From: CBDAQA01 sp965198865
GTDB taxonomy: Bacteria; Planctomycetota; Phycisphaerae; Tepidisphaerales; Tepidisphaeraceae
NCBI GenBank assembly: GCA_965198865.1
Contig: CBDAQA010000028.1
Span: 218,693 to 282,692, forward strand
Direction of reading: 5' to 3'
DNA: 64,000 nucleotides
Below are positions 1-7,746 of this stretch, in pieces; the stretch's first letter is position 1; each line of letters begins with the position of its first letter. A program made the translations under genes and the position numbers. The notes under the pieces are model-generated. The model ran no database searches, was not told where the DNA came from, and worked only from the letters and a program-made list of their open reading frames with translations.

Positions 1-1053
1 GTCGAACTGCTCCTGGCTCACCTGCGGGCCCTGCATGGTGGCCGGGTTGAACGGGTCGCCCAGCTTGGTCGTCTTCACGCGCTTGACCATGCGATCGACG
101 AACTCGTCGTGGATGTGCCTCTCGACGAACAGGCGGCTGCCAGCGCAACAGCACTGCCCCTGGTTGAAGAACAGCGCGAAGTGCGCCCCGGCCACGGCGG
201 CGTCCATGTCGGCATCCGCGAACACGATGTTCGGGCTCTTCCCGCCCAGCTCCAGCGTGACCCGTTTCAGGTTGCTGTTCGCCGCCGCCTTCATCACCAG
301 CTTGCCGACTTCCGTGCTGCCGGTGAAGGCGATCTTGTCCACGTCCATGTGGTTGGAGATCGCCGCCCCGGCCGTCTCGCCGTAACCGGGGATGATGTTC
401 ACCACGCCCGGTGGGAAGCCCGCCTCGGTGATCAGCTCGCCCACCCGCAGGGCCGTCAGCGGCGTCTGCTCGGCCGGCTTCAGCACCACCGTGCATCCCG
501 CCGCCAGCGCCGGCCCCAACTTCCACGCCATCATCAGCAGCGGGAAGTTCCACGGGATGATCTGCCCAACCACGCCCACCGGCTCGTGCCGGGTGTAGCA
601 GAAGTACGGCCCGTTGATCGGGATCGTCTTGCCCTCGATCTTGTCCGCCCACCCCGCGTAGTACCGGAAGCAGTCGATCGCCAGCGGCACGTCGGCCGCC
701 CGGCTGTCGTTGATCGGCTTGCCGTTGTCCAGCGTCTCCAGCAGCGCCAGCTCGTCGAAGTTCTCCTGCATCAGCTCGGCCAGCTTGTTGATCAGCTGCC
801 CCCGCTTGCGCGCGTCCATCGTCTTCCACGGCCCCGCCTCGAACGCCTTCCGCGCCGCCTTCACGGCCAGGTCCACGTCGGCCGCGTCCCCCTCGGCCAC
901 GTGGGCGATCACCTGGCCCGTGGCCGGGTTCAGCGTCTCGAACGTCTTGCCGCTGACGGCGTCGCGCCACGTGCCGTCGATCAACATCTTCGTCTGGCGA
1001 ACCTCGACCGATGGTCGGACGAAGGCCTGCACGGGAGCGGTTGCGGTGGTCAT
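1..1053 (-). CDS. Aldehyde dehydrogenase (NAD+), C-terminus beyond window
   Basis: Oxidises an aldehyde to a carboxylic acid with NAD(P)+ in the cytoplasm; the substrate cannot be read from the sequence. The visible 351 codons run from ATG at 1053 to the window edge, about 70% of a ~490-residue family member. The oxyanion Asn lies in IIPWNFPLL, the NAD-binding segment is FTGSTEVGK, the general-base Glu is in ELGGKSPN, and the catalytic Cys is in FNQGQCCCAGSR. The overall match is to ALDH2/betaine-type class enzymes. A strong Shine-Dalgarno GGAGG sits 7 nt before the ATG and fixes the start. It is not in an operon with the next gene, which is divergent. The reading frame is open through base 1, so only the last ~140 residues are missing. 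Confidence 0.93.
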   Translation of the reverse strand, partial: MTTATAPVQAFVRPSVEVRQTKMLIDGTWRDAVSGKTFETLNPATGQVIAHVAEGDAADVDLAVKAARKAFEAGPWKTMDARKRGQLINKLAELMQENFDELALLETLDNGKPINDSRAADVPLAIDCFRYYAGWADKIEGKTIPINGPYFCYTRHEPVGVVGQIIPWNFPLLMMAWKLGPALAAGCTVVLKPAEQTPLTALRVGELITEAGFPPGVVNIIPGYGETAGAAISNHMDVDKIAFTGSTEVGKLVMKAAANSNLKRVTLELGGKSPNIVFADADMDAAVAGAHFALFFNQGQCCCAGSRLFVERHIHDEFVDRMVKRVKTTKLGDPFNPATMQGPQVSQEQFD

Positions 1054-1154
1054 GGTGGTTCCTCCGAGGCGGGGAAAGGGGAGTTGGGGCCGACCGGAAA
1101 GCGTACCACTGCACAGGTGGCATCTCCACGGAGAACTGAAGAAGAAACGGAGCC

Positions 1155-1206
1155 GCGGAGCCGGGCCGTGTCGGCCCGAGCCAGCGGAGCTGGCATCTCG
1201 CGCCGG
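1155..1206 (+). repeat. Dispersed palindromic repeat, family A
   Basis: A ~50-nt unit centred on the hairpin CGGGCCGTGTCGGCCCG (1162-1178) followed by a GCGGAGC..TCTCGCGC block. The same unit occurs inverted at about 10,884-10,938 and in part at about 11,642-11,668. It sits in the 5' spacer of the acetylesterase; apart from this unit, nothing else was recognised between 1054 and 1306. Confidence 0.7.
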
Positions 1207-1306
1207 GGATCGCACCCGCAGGCCGTCCAAATCGCGGCGGCACCCTTGGGGCCGCGCGTCCCACTCTCAACGCTGCGAGCGCGGATGCGGTATGCCTCGT
1301 TACACC

Positions 1307-2980
1307 ATGACCCAGATGCGAAACACGATCCCGTTGTTTGCCACCGCCGTCGCGGCAGCGTTCCTGTCGTCCATCGCGCCCGCCCGGGCCGACGTCCGCC
1401 TGCCGGCGATCTTCGGCGACCACATGGTCCTCCAGCGCGAGGCCGGCGTGCCGGTCTGGGGCTGGGCCAGCGCCGGCGAGAAGGTGACCGTCACCGCCGG
1501 CGGCGCCACCGCGTCTGCCACGGCCGGTGCCGACGGCGCGTGGCGGGTCAACCTGGCCAAGCTCGCCGCCGCCGACGAGCCGATCGACGTGACCGTCGCC
1601 GGCGCCAACACGGTCACGTTCCACGACGTGCTCGTCGGCGACGTCTGGGTCTGCTCGGGACAGTCGAACATGGAGTTCCAACTGGGCGGCGGCAAGTACG
1701 GCTTCGGCGGCGCGCACGATGCAGTCGACGAGATCCCCAAAGCCGACCACCCCACCCTCCGGCTGTTCATCGTCAAGAAGGCGATCGCGTTCGCCCCCCA
1801 GACCGACTGCCAGGGGACCTGGAAGGTGTGCACGCCCGAGACCGCCCCCTACTTCTCGGCCGTCGGTTACTTCTTCGGCCGGGAGATCAACGCGGCCGAG
1901 CACGTCCCCGTCGGGCTGATCGGCACCTACTGGGGTGGGACGCCGGCCGAGGCGTGGACCAGCGAGCCGGCGCTGCGGGCGGCGCCGGAACTGTCGGCGT
2001 ACGCCGACGCCTTCGACGCTGCCCAGAAGAACCTGCCCGCCGCGACCGCCCGATACCAGCAGCAGTTGGCGAAGTGGAAGGCGCAGGATCCGGCCGCGGC
2101 CAAGGCCTGGCGCGCCGCCGTCGCCAAGGCCAAGGCCGACGGCAGCCCCCCGCCGCGCGAGCCGGCGGCCGTCCGCCGCCCGATCGCCCCCGATGCCAAC
2201 CCGCACGCCCCGACGGTCCTGAGCAACGGCATGATCGCCCCGATCGTGCCGTACGCCATCCGGGGAGCCATCTGGTACCAGGGCGAGGCCAACGCCCCCA
2301 AGGCGGCGCAGTACCGCACGCTGTTCCCGGCCATGATCCGCGACTGGCGCGCCCGCTGGGGTCAGGGCGACTTCCCGTTCCTGTGGGTCCAGCTGGCCGC
2401 GTACATGCCCCGGACGCCCGAACCCACGCAGGCCGGCGACGGCTGGCCCGCCCTGCGCGAGGCGCAGGCGATGACGCTCTCCCTGCCCAACACCGGACAG
2501 GCGCTGGCGATCGACGTCGGCCAGGCCAACGACATCCACCCCAAGGACAAGGTCGACGTCGGCCACCGGCTGGCGCTGGCGGCCCGGCGGGTCGCCTACG
2601 GCGAGGACGTGGCCGACGCCGGCCCCACGTTCAAGTCGATGGCCGTCGATGACGGCAAGGTGCGCGTCACGTTTGTCAACGTCGCCGGTGGCCTGACGAT
2701 CGCGGCCGCCCCTTCCACGCAGCCCGGCGTCGCCCCGACCGACCCGGGCACCGCCGTGAAGGGCTTCGCGATCGCCGGCGCCGACCACCGCTTCGTCTGG
2801 GCGACCGCCACGATCGAAGGTCAGGATACGGTCGTCCTGAGCAATCCCGACGTGCCGGCACCCGTGGCCGTGCGCTACGCCTGGGCCAACAACCCCGAGG
2901 TGAACCTCTACAACAAGGGCCGCCTGCCGGCCGTGCCGTTCCGCACGGACGACTGGGCTGGCCAGACCGCGGGGAAGTGA
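1307..2980 (+). CDS. Sialate O-acetylesterase-like secreted SGNH esterase
   Basis: Predicted secreted carbohydrate esterase that removes O-acetyl groups; in saprophytes of this type the substrate is as likely acetylated plant or algal polysaccharide as sialic acid. The signal peptide has a hydrophobic run LFATAVAAAFLSS ending in ARA. The SGNH blocks are visible: VCSGQSNMEF (nucleophile Ser), IWYQGEAN, and NDIHPKDK carrying the Asp/His pair. Length (~557 residues) is normal for the family. The frame is open far upstream (from 710), but that part is antisense to the aldehyde dehydrogenase. In-frame ATGs at 1292, 1307 and 1316 all give a plausible signal peptide and none has a good ribosome site, so the start is uncertain by a few codons. 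The 3' end overlaps the convergent epimerase frame. Confidence 0.88.
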   Translation: MTQMRNTIPLFATAVAAAFLSSIAPARADVRLPAIFGDHMVLQREAGVPVWGWASAGEKVTVTAGGATASATAGADGAWRVNLAKLAAADEPIDVTVAGANTVTFHDVLVGDVWVCSGQSNMEFQLGGGKYGFGGAHDAVDEIPKADHPTLRLFIVKKAIAFAPQTDCQGTWKVCTPETAPYFSAVGYFFGREINAAEHVPVGLIGTYWGGTPAEAWTSEPALRAAPELSAYADAFDAAQKNLPAATARYQQQLAKWKAQDPAAAKAWRAAVAKAKADGSPPPREPAAVRRPIAPDANPHAPTVLSNGMIAPIVPYAIRGAIWYQGEANAPKAAQYRTLFPAMIRDWRARWGQGDFPFLWVQLAAYMPRTPEPTQAGDGWPALREAQAMTLSLPNTGQALAIDVGQANDIHPKDKVDVGHRLALAARRVAYGEDVADAGPTFKSMAVDDGKVRVTFVNVAGGLTIAAAPSTQPGVAPTDPGTAVKGFAIAGADHRFVWATATIEGQDTVVLSNPDVPAPVAVRYAWANNPEVNLYNKGRLPAVPFRTDDWAGQTAGK

Positions 2981-3980
2981 CGGGCGACTCACCGCTCGCC
3001 TTGCTCTCCCTGTGGGCAACGCTGCGCCGTGGGAGACCGACCTTCGTCGCGCGCCACCGGACGCAGAGGTCGCGTGCCGCCGCGTCCCAGTCGGCGAACT
3101 TGAACGCGAATCCCGCATCGGTCAACCGACGCGGCACCACGCGCCGGCTCTTCAGCACCAGCTCCGACTCGGTCCGCATGAGGAACGTGCCGATCGCCAG
3201 CATCCACGCGCTCGCCGGCAGTCCGAACCGGGCGCCCCACGCCGCCCGCAGCTCGCGCATGAACTGTGCGTTCGGCAGCGGGCGTGGGCTGGCCAGGTTG
3301 ATCGGGCCGGACAGCTCCGGGTGGTCGATCAGGAACCGCACGGCCGCCACGAAGTCTTCGTCGTGGATCCAACTGACGTACTGCCGCCCGTCGCCGGCGC
3401 GGCCGCCGAGGCCGCGGCGGACGAGGCCCAGCAGCACGTCGAACACGCCGCCGGCGTCGGGGCTCATCGTCATCGCCGACCGCAGCAGCACGAGCCGCGT
3501 GGTCGGTGGACAGCTCTCGACGGCCGCCGCCCCCCACGCCTTGGCAACGTCGATGCTGAACCGCCAGGTGTCCGGTCCGCCGCCGCCGATCTCGCCGGTC
3601 ACGTCGTCGTTGGCACCGTCGTAGCGGTGGCTGTAGATCGTCGCCGTCGCCGCCTGCAGCCACACTGGCGGCGGGCGGTTCGACCGCGCGATCGCCTGGC
3701 CGATCGCGCGCGTCGAGTCCACCCGGCTGTCCATGATCGCCAGGCGGTTGGCGGGGTTGTACCGGCAGTTCACGCTGCGCCCCGCCAGGTTGATCACGAC
3801 GTCGGCCCCGTCGAGCTCCGCCGCCCATGGGCCAACGGTCGCCCCGTCCCACGGCACGGTCCGCCACGGTGCTGGCGTTGACGACCGGCTCAGGACCACC
3901 ACCTCGTGCCCGTCGGCATGGAACGCGCGCGACAACACCGTGCCGACCTGTCCGCTGCCGCCGGGGAGGATGATCTTCAT
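2676..3980 (-). CDS. TIGR01777-family SDR epimerase / nucleotide-sugar epimerase-like
   Basis: Extended short-chain-dehydrogenase fold of the TIGR01777 (YfcH) family; the reaction is unknown. It starts MKIILPGGSGQVG (Rossmann glycine motif) and has the family features AGRSVNCRY, QAATATIYSH and YVSWIHDEDF, followed by a C-terminal DUF1731-like part up to about residue 330. Family members are ~300 residues, but here no stop occurs and the frame runs another ~105 codons, antisense to the last 305 nt of the acetylesterase. The extra tail is Arg/Pro/Ser-rich and looks like read-through. A decayed copy of its first ~100 codons lies 1 kb upstream (4964-5296). The start ATG at 3980 is the only one matching the family N-terminus. 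Confidence 0.85.
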   Translation of the reverse strand: MKIILPGGSGQVGTVLSRAFHADGHEVVVLSRSSTPAPWRTVPWDGATVGPWAAELDGADVVINLAGRSVNCRYNPANRLAIMDSRVDSTRAIGQAIARSNRPPPVWLQAATATIYSHRYDGANDDVTGEIGGGGPDTWRFSIDVAKAWGAAAVESCPPTTRLVLLRSAMTMSPDAGGVFDVLLGLVRRGLGGRAGDGRQYVSWIHDEDFVAAVRFLIDHPELSGPINLASPRPLPNAQFMRELRAAWGARFGLPASAWMLAIGTFLMRTESELVLKSRRVVPRRLTDAGFAFKFADWDAAARDLCVRWRATKVGLPRRSVAHRESKASGESPVTSPRSGQPSRPCGTARPAGGPCCRGSPRGCWPRRSARPRVPARRDCSGRPYPDLRSWRSPRRSGGRRRRSRSPSRRCPGRSGRRRAAWKGRPRSSGHRRR

Positions 3981-4033
3981 GTCGGCCGACGTTAGTGGAT
4001 GTCGCCGGCCGGCGCGTGGGGTGACCGGAACTT

Positions 4034-4489
4034 TCACCTTCCGCCGTCGGCATCCGCCAACCGGCGGAACGCGGCGGTCAGCGACCGGCGGTCGGCCACT
4101 GGGGCGAAGAACGCCGCGTCGACCGCCTCGACCGCCGGAAGCGCCCGTCCCACCAGCGCCAGCCCCGCCGGCGTGACCGAGAGCGACCGCGCGCGGCCGT
4201 CGGCCGGGTCCCGCCCCCTGGCCACGAGCCGGCGTCGGGCCAGCGACCGGACGACCTGCGACGTCATCATCGGGTCGGCCCCGGCGTGCCGCGCCAGGTC
4301 GGACTGGGTCACACCCGCCTCGCCGCGGGTGAGCCACCAAAGGCTGGCCAGCAGGACGAACTGGACGTGGGTCAGCCCCAGCGGTGCCAGGGCGGCGCGC
4401 TGCTGCCGCTGCCACGCGTTGGCGATCTGCCAGAGCAGGAAACCCGGGCTGTCTTCGGGGCCGTCGAACGGGGAGGACGGCCCCGTCAC
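4034..4489 (-). CDS. MarR-family transcriptional regulator
   Basis: Winged-helix dimer expected to repress its own operon. About 151 residues. The winged-helix core covers roughly residues 30-110, with TQSDLARHAGADPMMTSQ as the recognition region and RDPADGRARSL as the wing. The GTG start at 4489 overlaps the TGA stop of the upstream SRPBCC gene as GTGA, which points to translational coupling and decides the start. An 18-bp perfect inverted repeat lies just ahead of the two-gene operon (4962-4979) and is the likely binding site. SRPBCC proteins of this sort are often encoded beside MarR or ArsR regulators; the ligand cannot be told. Confidence 0.88.
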   Translation of the reverse strand: MTGPSSPFDGPEDSPGFLLWQIANAWQRQQRAALAPLGLTHVQFVLLASLWWLTRGEAGVTQSDLARHAGADPMMTSQVVRSLARRRLVARGRDPADGRARSLSVTPAGLALVGRALPAVEAVDAAFFAPVADRRSLTAAFRRLADADGGR

Positions 4490-4944
4490 GCGGCCGACCC
4501 GGACGTGGCCCCGGGTGCCTTGGTCGCCGTCGCGGACGCGACGAGCCTGCCGAGGGTGCCCGGCAGTTCCCGGGCGATCCTGCTGCCGATCACCCGCCGG
4601 AAGAGGAACGCGGCCGGTCCGGTGAAGGTCGCCCGGTGCGTCACGCGGACGCCGCCCGGCACGTCGTCGACGGCGTGGTCGAACGTCAGCCGGCACATTG
4701 GCAGGCGGGTGACGTCCGTGAAGCCCCGCCCCGCCTCGACGCGGGTGAAGGTCGCCTGGACCTCCGGCCCGCCGCGGGGCTTTAGCGTGTAGGTCGCCCC
4801 CACGCCCGGTGGACCGGGCCGGTCCGGCCGGCACCACTCCAGCCCGGCGTCCCACGCCGGCCAGTTCTCCAGGTCGGCCCATACGGCCCATACCTGCTCG
4901 CGCGACGCCCCGGTCGCCACCACCGTGTGTTCAAAAGACCACAT
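4486..4944 (-). CDS. SRPBCC-superfamily (START-like) protein
   Basis: Small helix-grip protein of 152 residues, probably binding a hydrophobic ligand; no enzymatic role can be assigned. The N-terminus FEHTVVATGASREQVWAVW and the WADLENWPAWD block are typical of polyketide-cyclase/dehydrase-like SRPBCC proteins, and the C-terminal part contains the long helix that closes the cavity. The AGGAGG ribosome site 6 nt upstream confirms the ATG at 4944. It is the first gene of an operon with the MarR regulator (4-nt GTGA overlap). Confidence 0.85.
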   Translation of the reverse strand: MWSFEHTVVATGASREQVWAVWADLENWPAWDAGLEWCRPDRPGPPGVGATYTLKPRGGPEVQATFTRVEAGRGFTDVTRLPMCRLTFDHAVDDVPGGVRVTHRATFTGPAAFLFRRVIGSRIARELPGTLGRLVASATATKAPGATSGSAA

Positions 4945-4961
4945 TTACAACCTCCTCAAGA

Positions 4962-4979
4962 TACTATGCACGCATAGTA
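4962..4979. promoter_or_regulatory. Putative MarR operator
   Basis: TACTATGCACGCATAGTA is a perfect inverted repeat with 8-bp arms and a 2-nt centre. It lies 18 bp before the SRPBCC-MarR operon start, directly upstream of the ribosome site, where a bound MarR dimer would block transcription. The size and symmetry fit MarR sites; autoregulation is inferred. Confidence 0.75.
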
Positions 4980-5296
4980 AAGGGGCCAGGGCGGCCGGGC
5001 AAGTCGTTGTGTACCGTCGGCCGCGTCGGGTCCGCGCGGCTGTCCATGATCGCCCGACGGTTGGCCGGGGTGTGCTGGCGGTTGACCCCCCGCCCGTTGA
5101 GGTTGACGACGACGCCGTCCAATGTCGCCGACCGGGCGCCGAGCGTCGCCGCGTCCCGCGCCTCCGTCCGCCACGGGGCCGGCGTCGGCGACCGGCCCAG
5201 CACGACGACCTCGTGCCCGTCGGCATGGAACGCGCGCGACACCACCGTGCCCACCGGTCGGCTGCCGCCGGGGAGGATGATCTTCGTGGTCGTCAC
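4964..5296 (-). pseudogene. Decayed N-terminal copy of the TIGR01777 epimerase
   Basis: A GTG-started frame encodes TTKIILPGGSRPVGTVVSRA and then HADGHEVVVLGRS and ANRRAIMDSRADPTR, closely matching the first ~100 residues of the epimerase at 3980 and down. The copy then ends abruptly, lacking the catalytic and C-terminal parts, and has lost the INLAGRSVN motif form (NLNGRGVN instead). Its 3' end overlaps the MarR operator region. This is most simply a partial duplication, with the operon 4034-4944 now lying between source and copy. Confidence 0.72.
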
Positions 5297-5396
5297 CCGA
5301 GCGAGCGACGCCCGGCGCGGCGGCCGCTCGCAAGTTTCAACGGGAATCGGAGCCGCTGGGCTCCGTTGGGGTTTCGCGTACCATCCCCGCCTGCGT

Positions 5397-7238
5397 ATGG
5401 CCGACGACTCTCGCCGCTCGCCGCTGCTACGTTGGTCCTGGATCGCCCTGCCCATCGTTGCGCTGGCCGCCTGGGTGGCGATGCTCTCGCGCGACCCCCG
5501 CGTCCTCATCCTGGGCCGCTCGCCGATGGCGGCGCGGTGGGTGCGAATGGATCGGCCGTTCGACGTGGCGTCGCGCCAGAACGCCGGGTCGGCGGTGTCG
5601 TTCGCGGTGACGGTAGACCTGCCGGCGCGAACGACGCTCCCGTTCGAGGACGTCCGCTCGATCGGCCGGGGCACGCTGTCGGTCGACGGCCGCCCGCTCA
5701 CGGCCGATCAAACCTATGGTCCCGGCAGGCACGTCGTTCGGATGGACGTCGTGAACGACAACGGGCCGGCGCTGGCGTTGATCGCCGGCCGGGGGGTCGA
5801 CCTGCGCACCGGCGTTGCCGACTGGCGCGCCAGCGCCGACGGTGGCCGCACATGGGTGCGCGCCGTGCCGGCCGACGAGCCGTGGGAGCCGTCGCTCGCG
5901 CCGCAATTCGGCCCGCCGTGGCGCGACGTGGTCCGCCTGTCGCCGTTGCTGGTCGCGCTGACGGCCGTTGGCACCCTCGCCCTGCTGCGCCAACCGACCG
6001 GCGCCGACCGGGGCCGGCGCGTGCGGTGGGTCGTGCTCCTCGGCTGGGTGGTGCTCGCGGCCAACAACATCATGAAGGTGCCGCTTGCGACGGGGTACGA
6101 CGTCGACGCGCACTACCAGTACATCCGCTACCTCGCCGAGCACCTGCGGCTGCCGCCGGCCGACGGTGGGTGGCAGTTCTTCCAGGCGCCGCTGTACTAC
6201 ATCGTGTCGGCCGCGCTGGAGCGCCTCGGCATCGGTCCACATGGGTTGCGAATCGTCCCGCTGTTGTGCGGGATGGCGATCGCCGAGCTGTCGTACCGGG
6301 CGGCGCGCACCGTGTTCCCGGGCCGCGGCGACCTGCACGCGGTGGCCGTCGCCGTCGGCGGGCTGCTGCCGGTCAACCTGTACATGGCCCAGGTCGTGTC
6401 GAACGAGCCGACGGCGGCGGCGGCGGCGGGCGTGGTGGTCTGCGCAACGCTCGCACTGGTGGCGGATCCCACGACAGTGCGCTCCAACCGTCACCTGGTG
6501 GGCCTGGGCGGGGCGATGGGGATCGCCTGGCTGACCAAGGTCAGCGGCCTCGTGTGGACACTGCCCGTGGCGGCGGTCGTGGCGACGCTGCTCGCCCAAC
6601 AGCGGGCGGTGGCAAAAGACTGGGCCCGCGCCGCCGTCGTCCCGGCGGTCGCGCTGCTGGTCAGCGGCTGGTACTTCGCGAAGAACCTGGTCGAGGTGGG
6701 CCGGCCGTTCTTCCGCGAGTCGTCGGTGCAGGCGTCGCAGTGGTGGCAGGACCCCGGCTACCGCGTGCCAAGCAACCTGTACGAGTTCGGCCACGTCTTC
6801 GCCCGGCCGATCTACAACGGCCTGGGCAGCGTGTGGGACTCGCTCTACGGCTCGCTCTGGGGCAACGGCATCCCCAGTGGCCAACCGCCGTGGAACTTCG
6901 GCCTCATGGGCGCGGGGCTCTGGTTGGGCCTGATCCCAACGGCATTGGCGTGCGCGGGCATCGCCGTGGCGGTGGTGGGGCGGCGGAACGCGGCTGCGCT
7001 GCGGTTCGCCGCGGCGTCGGTCGCCCTGTTCGTGGCCGCCATCGTGAACGTCTACCTGACGCTGCCGATCTACAGCTGCGCGAAGGCGTCGTACGCGCTG
7101 GGCACCGCGCCGTGCGTGGCGCTGCTGGTGGCCGCGGGGTTCGATCGGCTGCGGCCGTACCGATGGCCGCGGGCCGTCGTCGGCGGGGGGATCGCCTGCT
7201 GGGCGGTGGTGGCGTACCTGACCTACTTCGTCGTGTGA
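5397..7238 (+). CDS. GT-C-type integral membrane glycosyltransferase-like protein
   Basis: A 613-residue polytopic inner-membrane protein. One N-terminal membrane helix (about 12-32) is followed by a soluble periplasmic beta-rich domain (about 40-180), then around ten transmembrane helices. The first large loop after a helix carries YDVDAHYQYIRYLAEH, the acidic loop-1 motif of GT-C enzymes (GT39/GT83-like, lipid-phosphate-sugar dependent). A further lumenal motif is LTKVSGLVWTL. The ATG at 5397 is chosen because it directly precedes the first basic-hydrophobic segment; the frame is open to 4809, but that part is antisense to the genes upstream. No neighbouring glycan cluster identifies donor or acceptor. 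Confidence 0.75.
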   Translation: MADDSRRSPLLRWSWIALPIVALAAWVAMLSRDPRVLILGRSPMAARWVRMDRPFDVASRQNAGSAVSFAVTVDLPARTTLPFEDVRSIGRGTLSVDGRPLTADQTYGPGRHVVRMDVVNDNGPALALIAGRGVDLRTGVADWRASADGGRTWVRAVPADEPWEPSLAPQFGPPWRDVVRLSPLLVALTAVGTLALLRQPTGADRGRRVRWVVLLGWVVLAANNIMKVPLATGYDVDAHYQYIRYLAEHLRLPPADGGWQFFQAPLYYIVSAALERLGIGPHGLRIVPLLCGMAIAELSYRAARTVFPGRGDLHAVAVAVGGLLPVNLYMAQVVSNEPTAAAAAGVVVCATLALVADPTTVRSNRHLVGLGGAMGIAWLTKVSGLVWTLPVAAVVATLLAQQRAVAKDWARAAVVPAVALLVSGWYFAKNLVEVGRPFFRESSVQASQWWQDPGYRVPSNLYEFGHVFARPIYNGLGSVWDSLYGSLWGNGIPSGQPPWNFGLMGAGLWLGLIPTALACAGIAVAVVGRRNAAALRFAAASVALFVAAIVNVYLTLPIYSCAKASYALGTAPCVALLVAAGFDRLRPYRWPRAVVGGGIACWAVVAYLTYFVV

Positions 7239-7246
7239 TCCGACCG

Positions 7247-7304
7247 TTCCAGCCGCGGGGCGGGAAGCCGGCGGACGGTCCGCGGCCTTCCGTCCGCGGC
7301 TGGA
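7247..7304. repeat. Palindromic repeat, family B (hairpin between convergent genes)
   Basis: The ends TTCCAGCCGCGG and CCGCGGCTGGAA form a perfect inverted pair enclosing further GC-rich complementarity. It lies between the converging glycosyltransferase and PQQ-repeat genes and may terminate both. Related copies with CAGCCGCGGG..GAAGCCCGCGG occur near 11,498, 19,297 and, in part, 48,212. Confidence 0.7.
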
Positions 7305-7320
7305 ATGCAGAGCTAGACCC

Positions 7321-7668
7321 TCAGGCGCTCGAGGTTGACGACGCCGACGACTGCCGCGCCCGTTCGTCGGCCTCGGCCGCCATCTCAGCCGTGCTGCCGT
7401 CGGCGGGGGATCCGCCGCGGACGCTGGCGAGCGTGGTGACGCCGACGCGGTAGCCGGTCAGCGGGTTCTGCCAGCGGATCACGCCGGTCAGCGGGTCGAG
7501 GCAGTAGAGGTAGCCGTTGGTGGAGACGATCAGCCGGTCGCCGTCCAGCAGCAGCGTGGTGTAGCCGGACTTCATCTGATCGTTGGACCAGACGATCTGC
7601 CCAGTGTCGCGGTGCAGGGCCAGCGCCCACCCGCCGCGGCCGACGAAGATGAGATCGTCGATGGTCAT
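7321..7668 (-). CDS. Small PQQ-like beta-propeller repeat protein
   Basis: About 115 residues containing two PQQ-like propeller blades: WALALHRDTGQIVWSN and YLYCLDPLTGVIRWQN. This is far shorter than a complete propeller (6-8 blades), so it is either a fragment or a small domain protein; no signal peptide is present. The C-terminal 35 residues are Ala/Ser-rich and low complexity. ATG at 7668 is preferred over GTG at 7677. It lies just downstream of dxs behind a long hairpin, so it is probably transcribed separately. Confidence 0.6.
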   Translation of the reverse strand: MTIDDLIFVGRGGWALALHRDTGQIVWSNDQMKSGYTTLLLDGDRLIVSTNGYLYCLDPLTGVIRWQNPLTGYRVGVTTLASVRGGSPADGSTAEMAAEADERARQSSASSTSSA

Positions 7669-7679
7669 GGCGTCCACCG

Positions 7680-7741
7680 TTTAGCGACGGCCCGGCGGGC
7701 CGGCGACACCGTTCTGCCGGCCCTGCGGGCCGTCGCTAAAC
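7680..7741 (-). terminator. Palindromic repeat family C, likely dxs terminator
   Basis: A ~23-bp near-perfect stem beginning TTTAGCGACGGCCCG and closing with its complement, starting 6 nt after the dxs stop. The same element with identical outer arms follows the rimO stop at 60,655-60,716, which suggests a dispersed terminator or repeat used at gene ends. Confidence 0.7.
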
Positions 7742-7746
7742 GAGAC

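Noticed and set aside
710..1306. N-terminal extension of the sialate O-acetylesterase frame
   Set aside because: Antisense to the aldehyde dehydrogenase start, and a signal peptide begins near 1307-1316.
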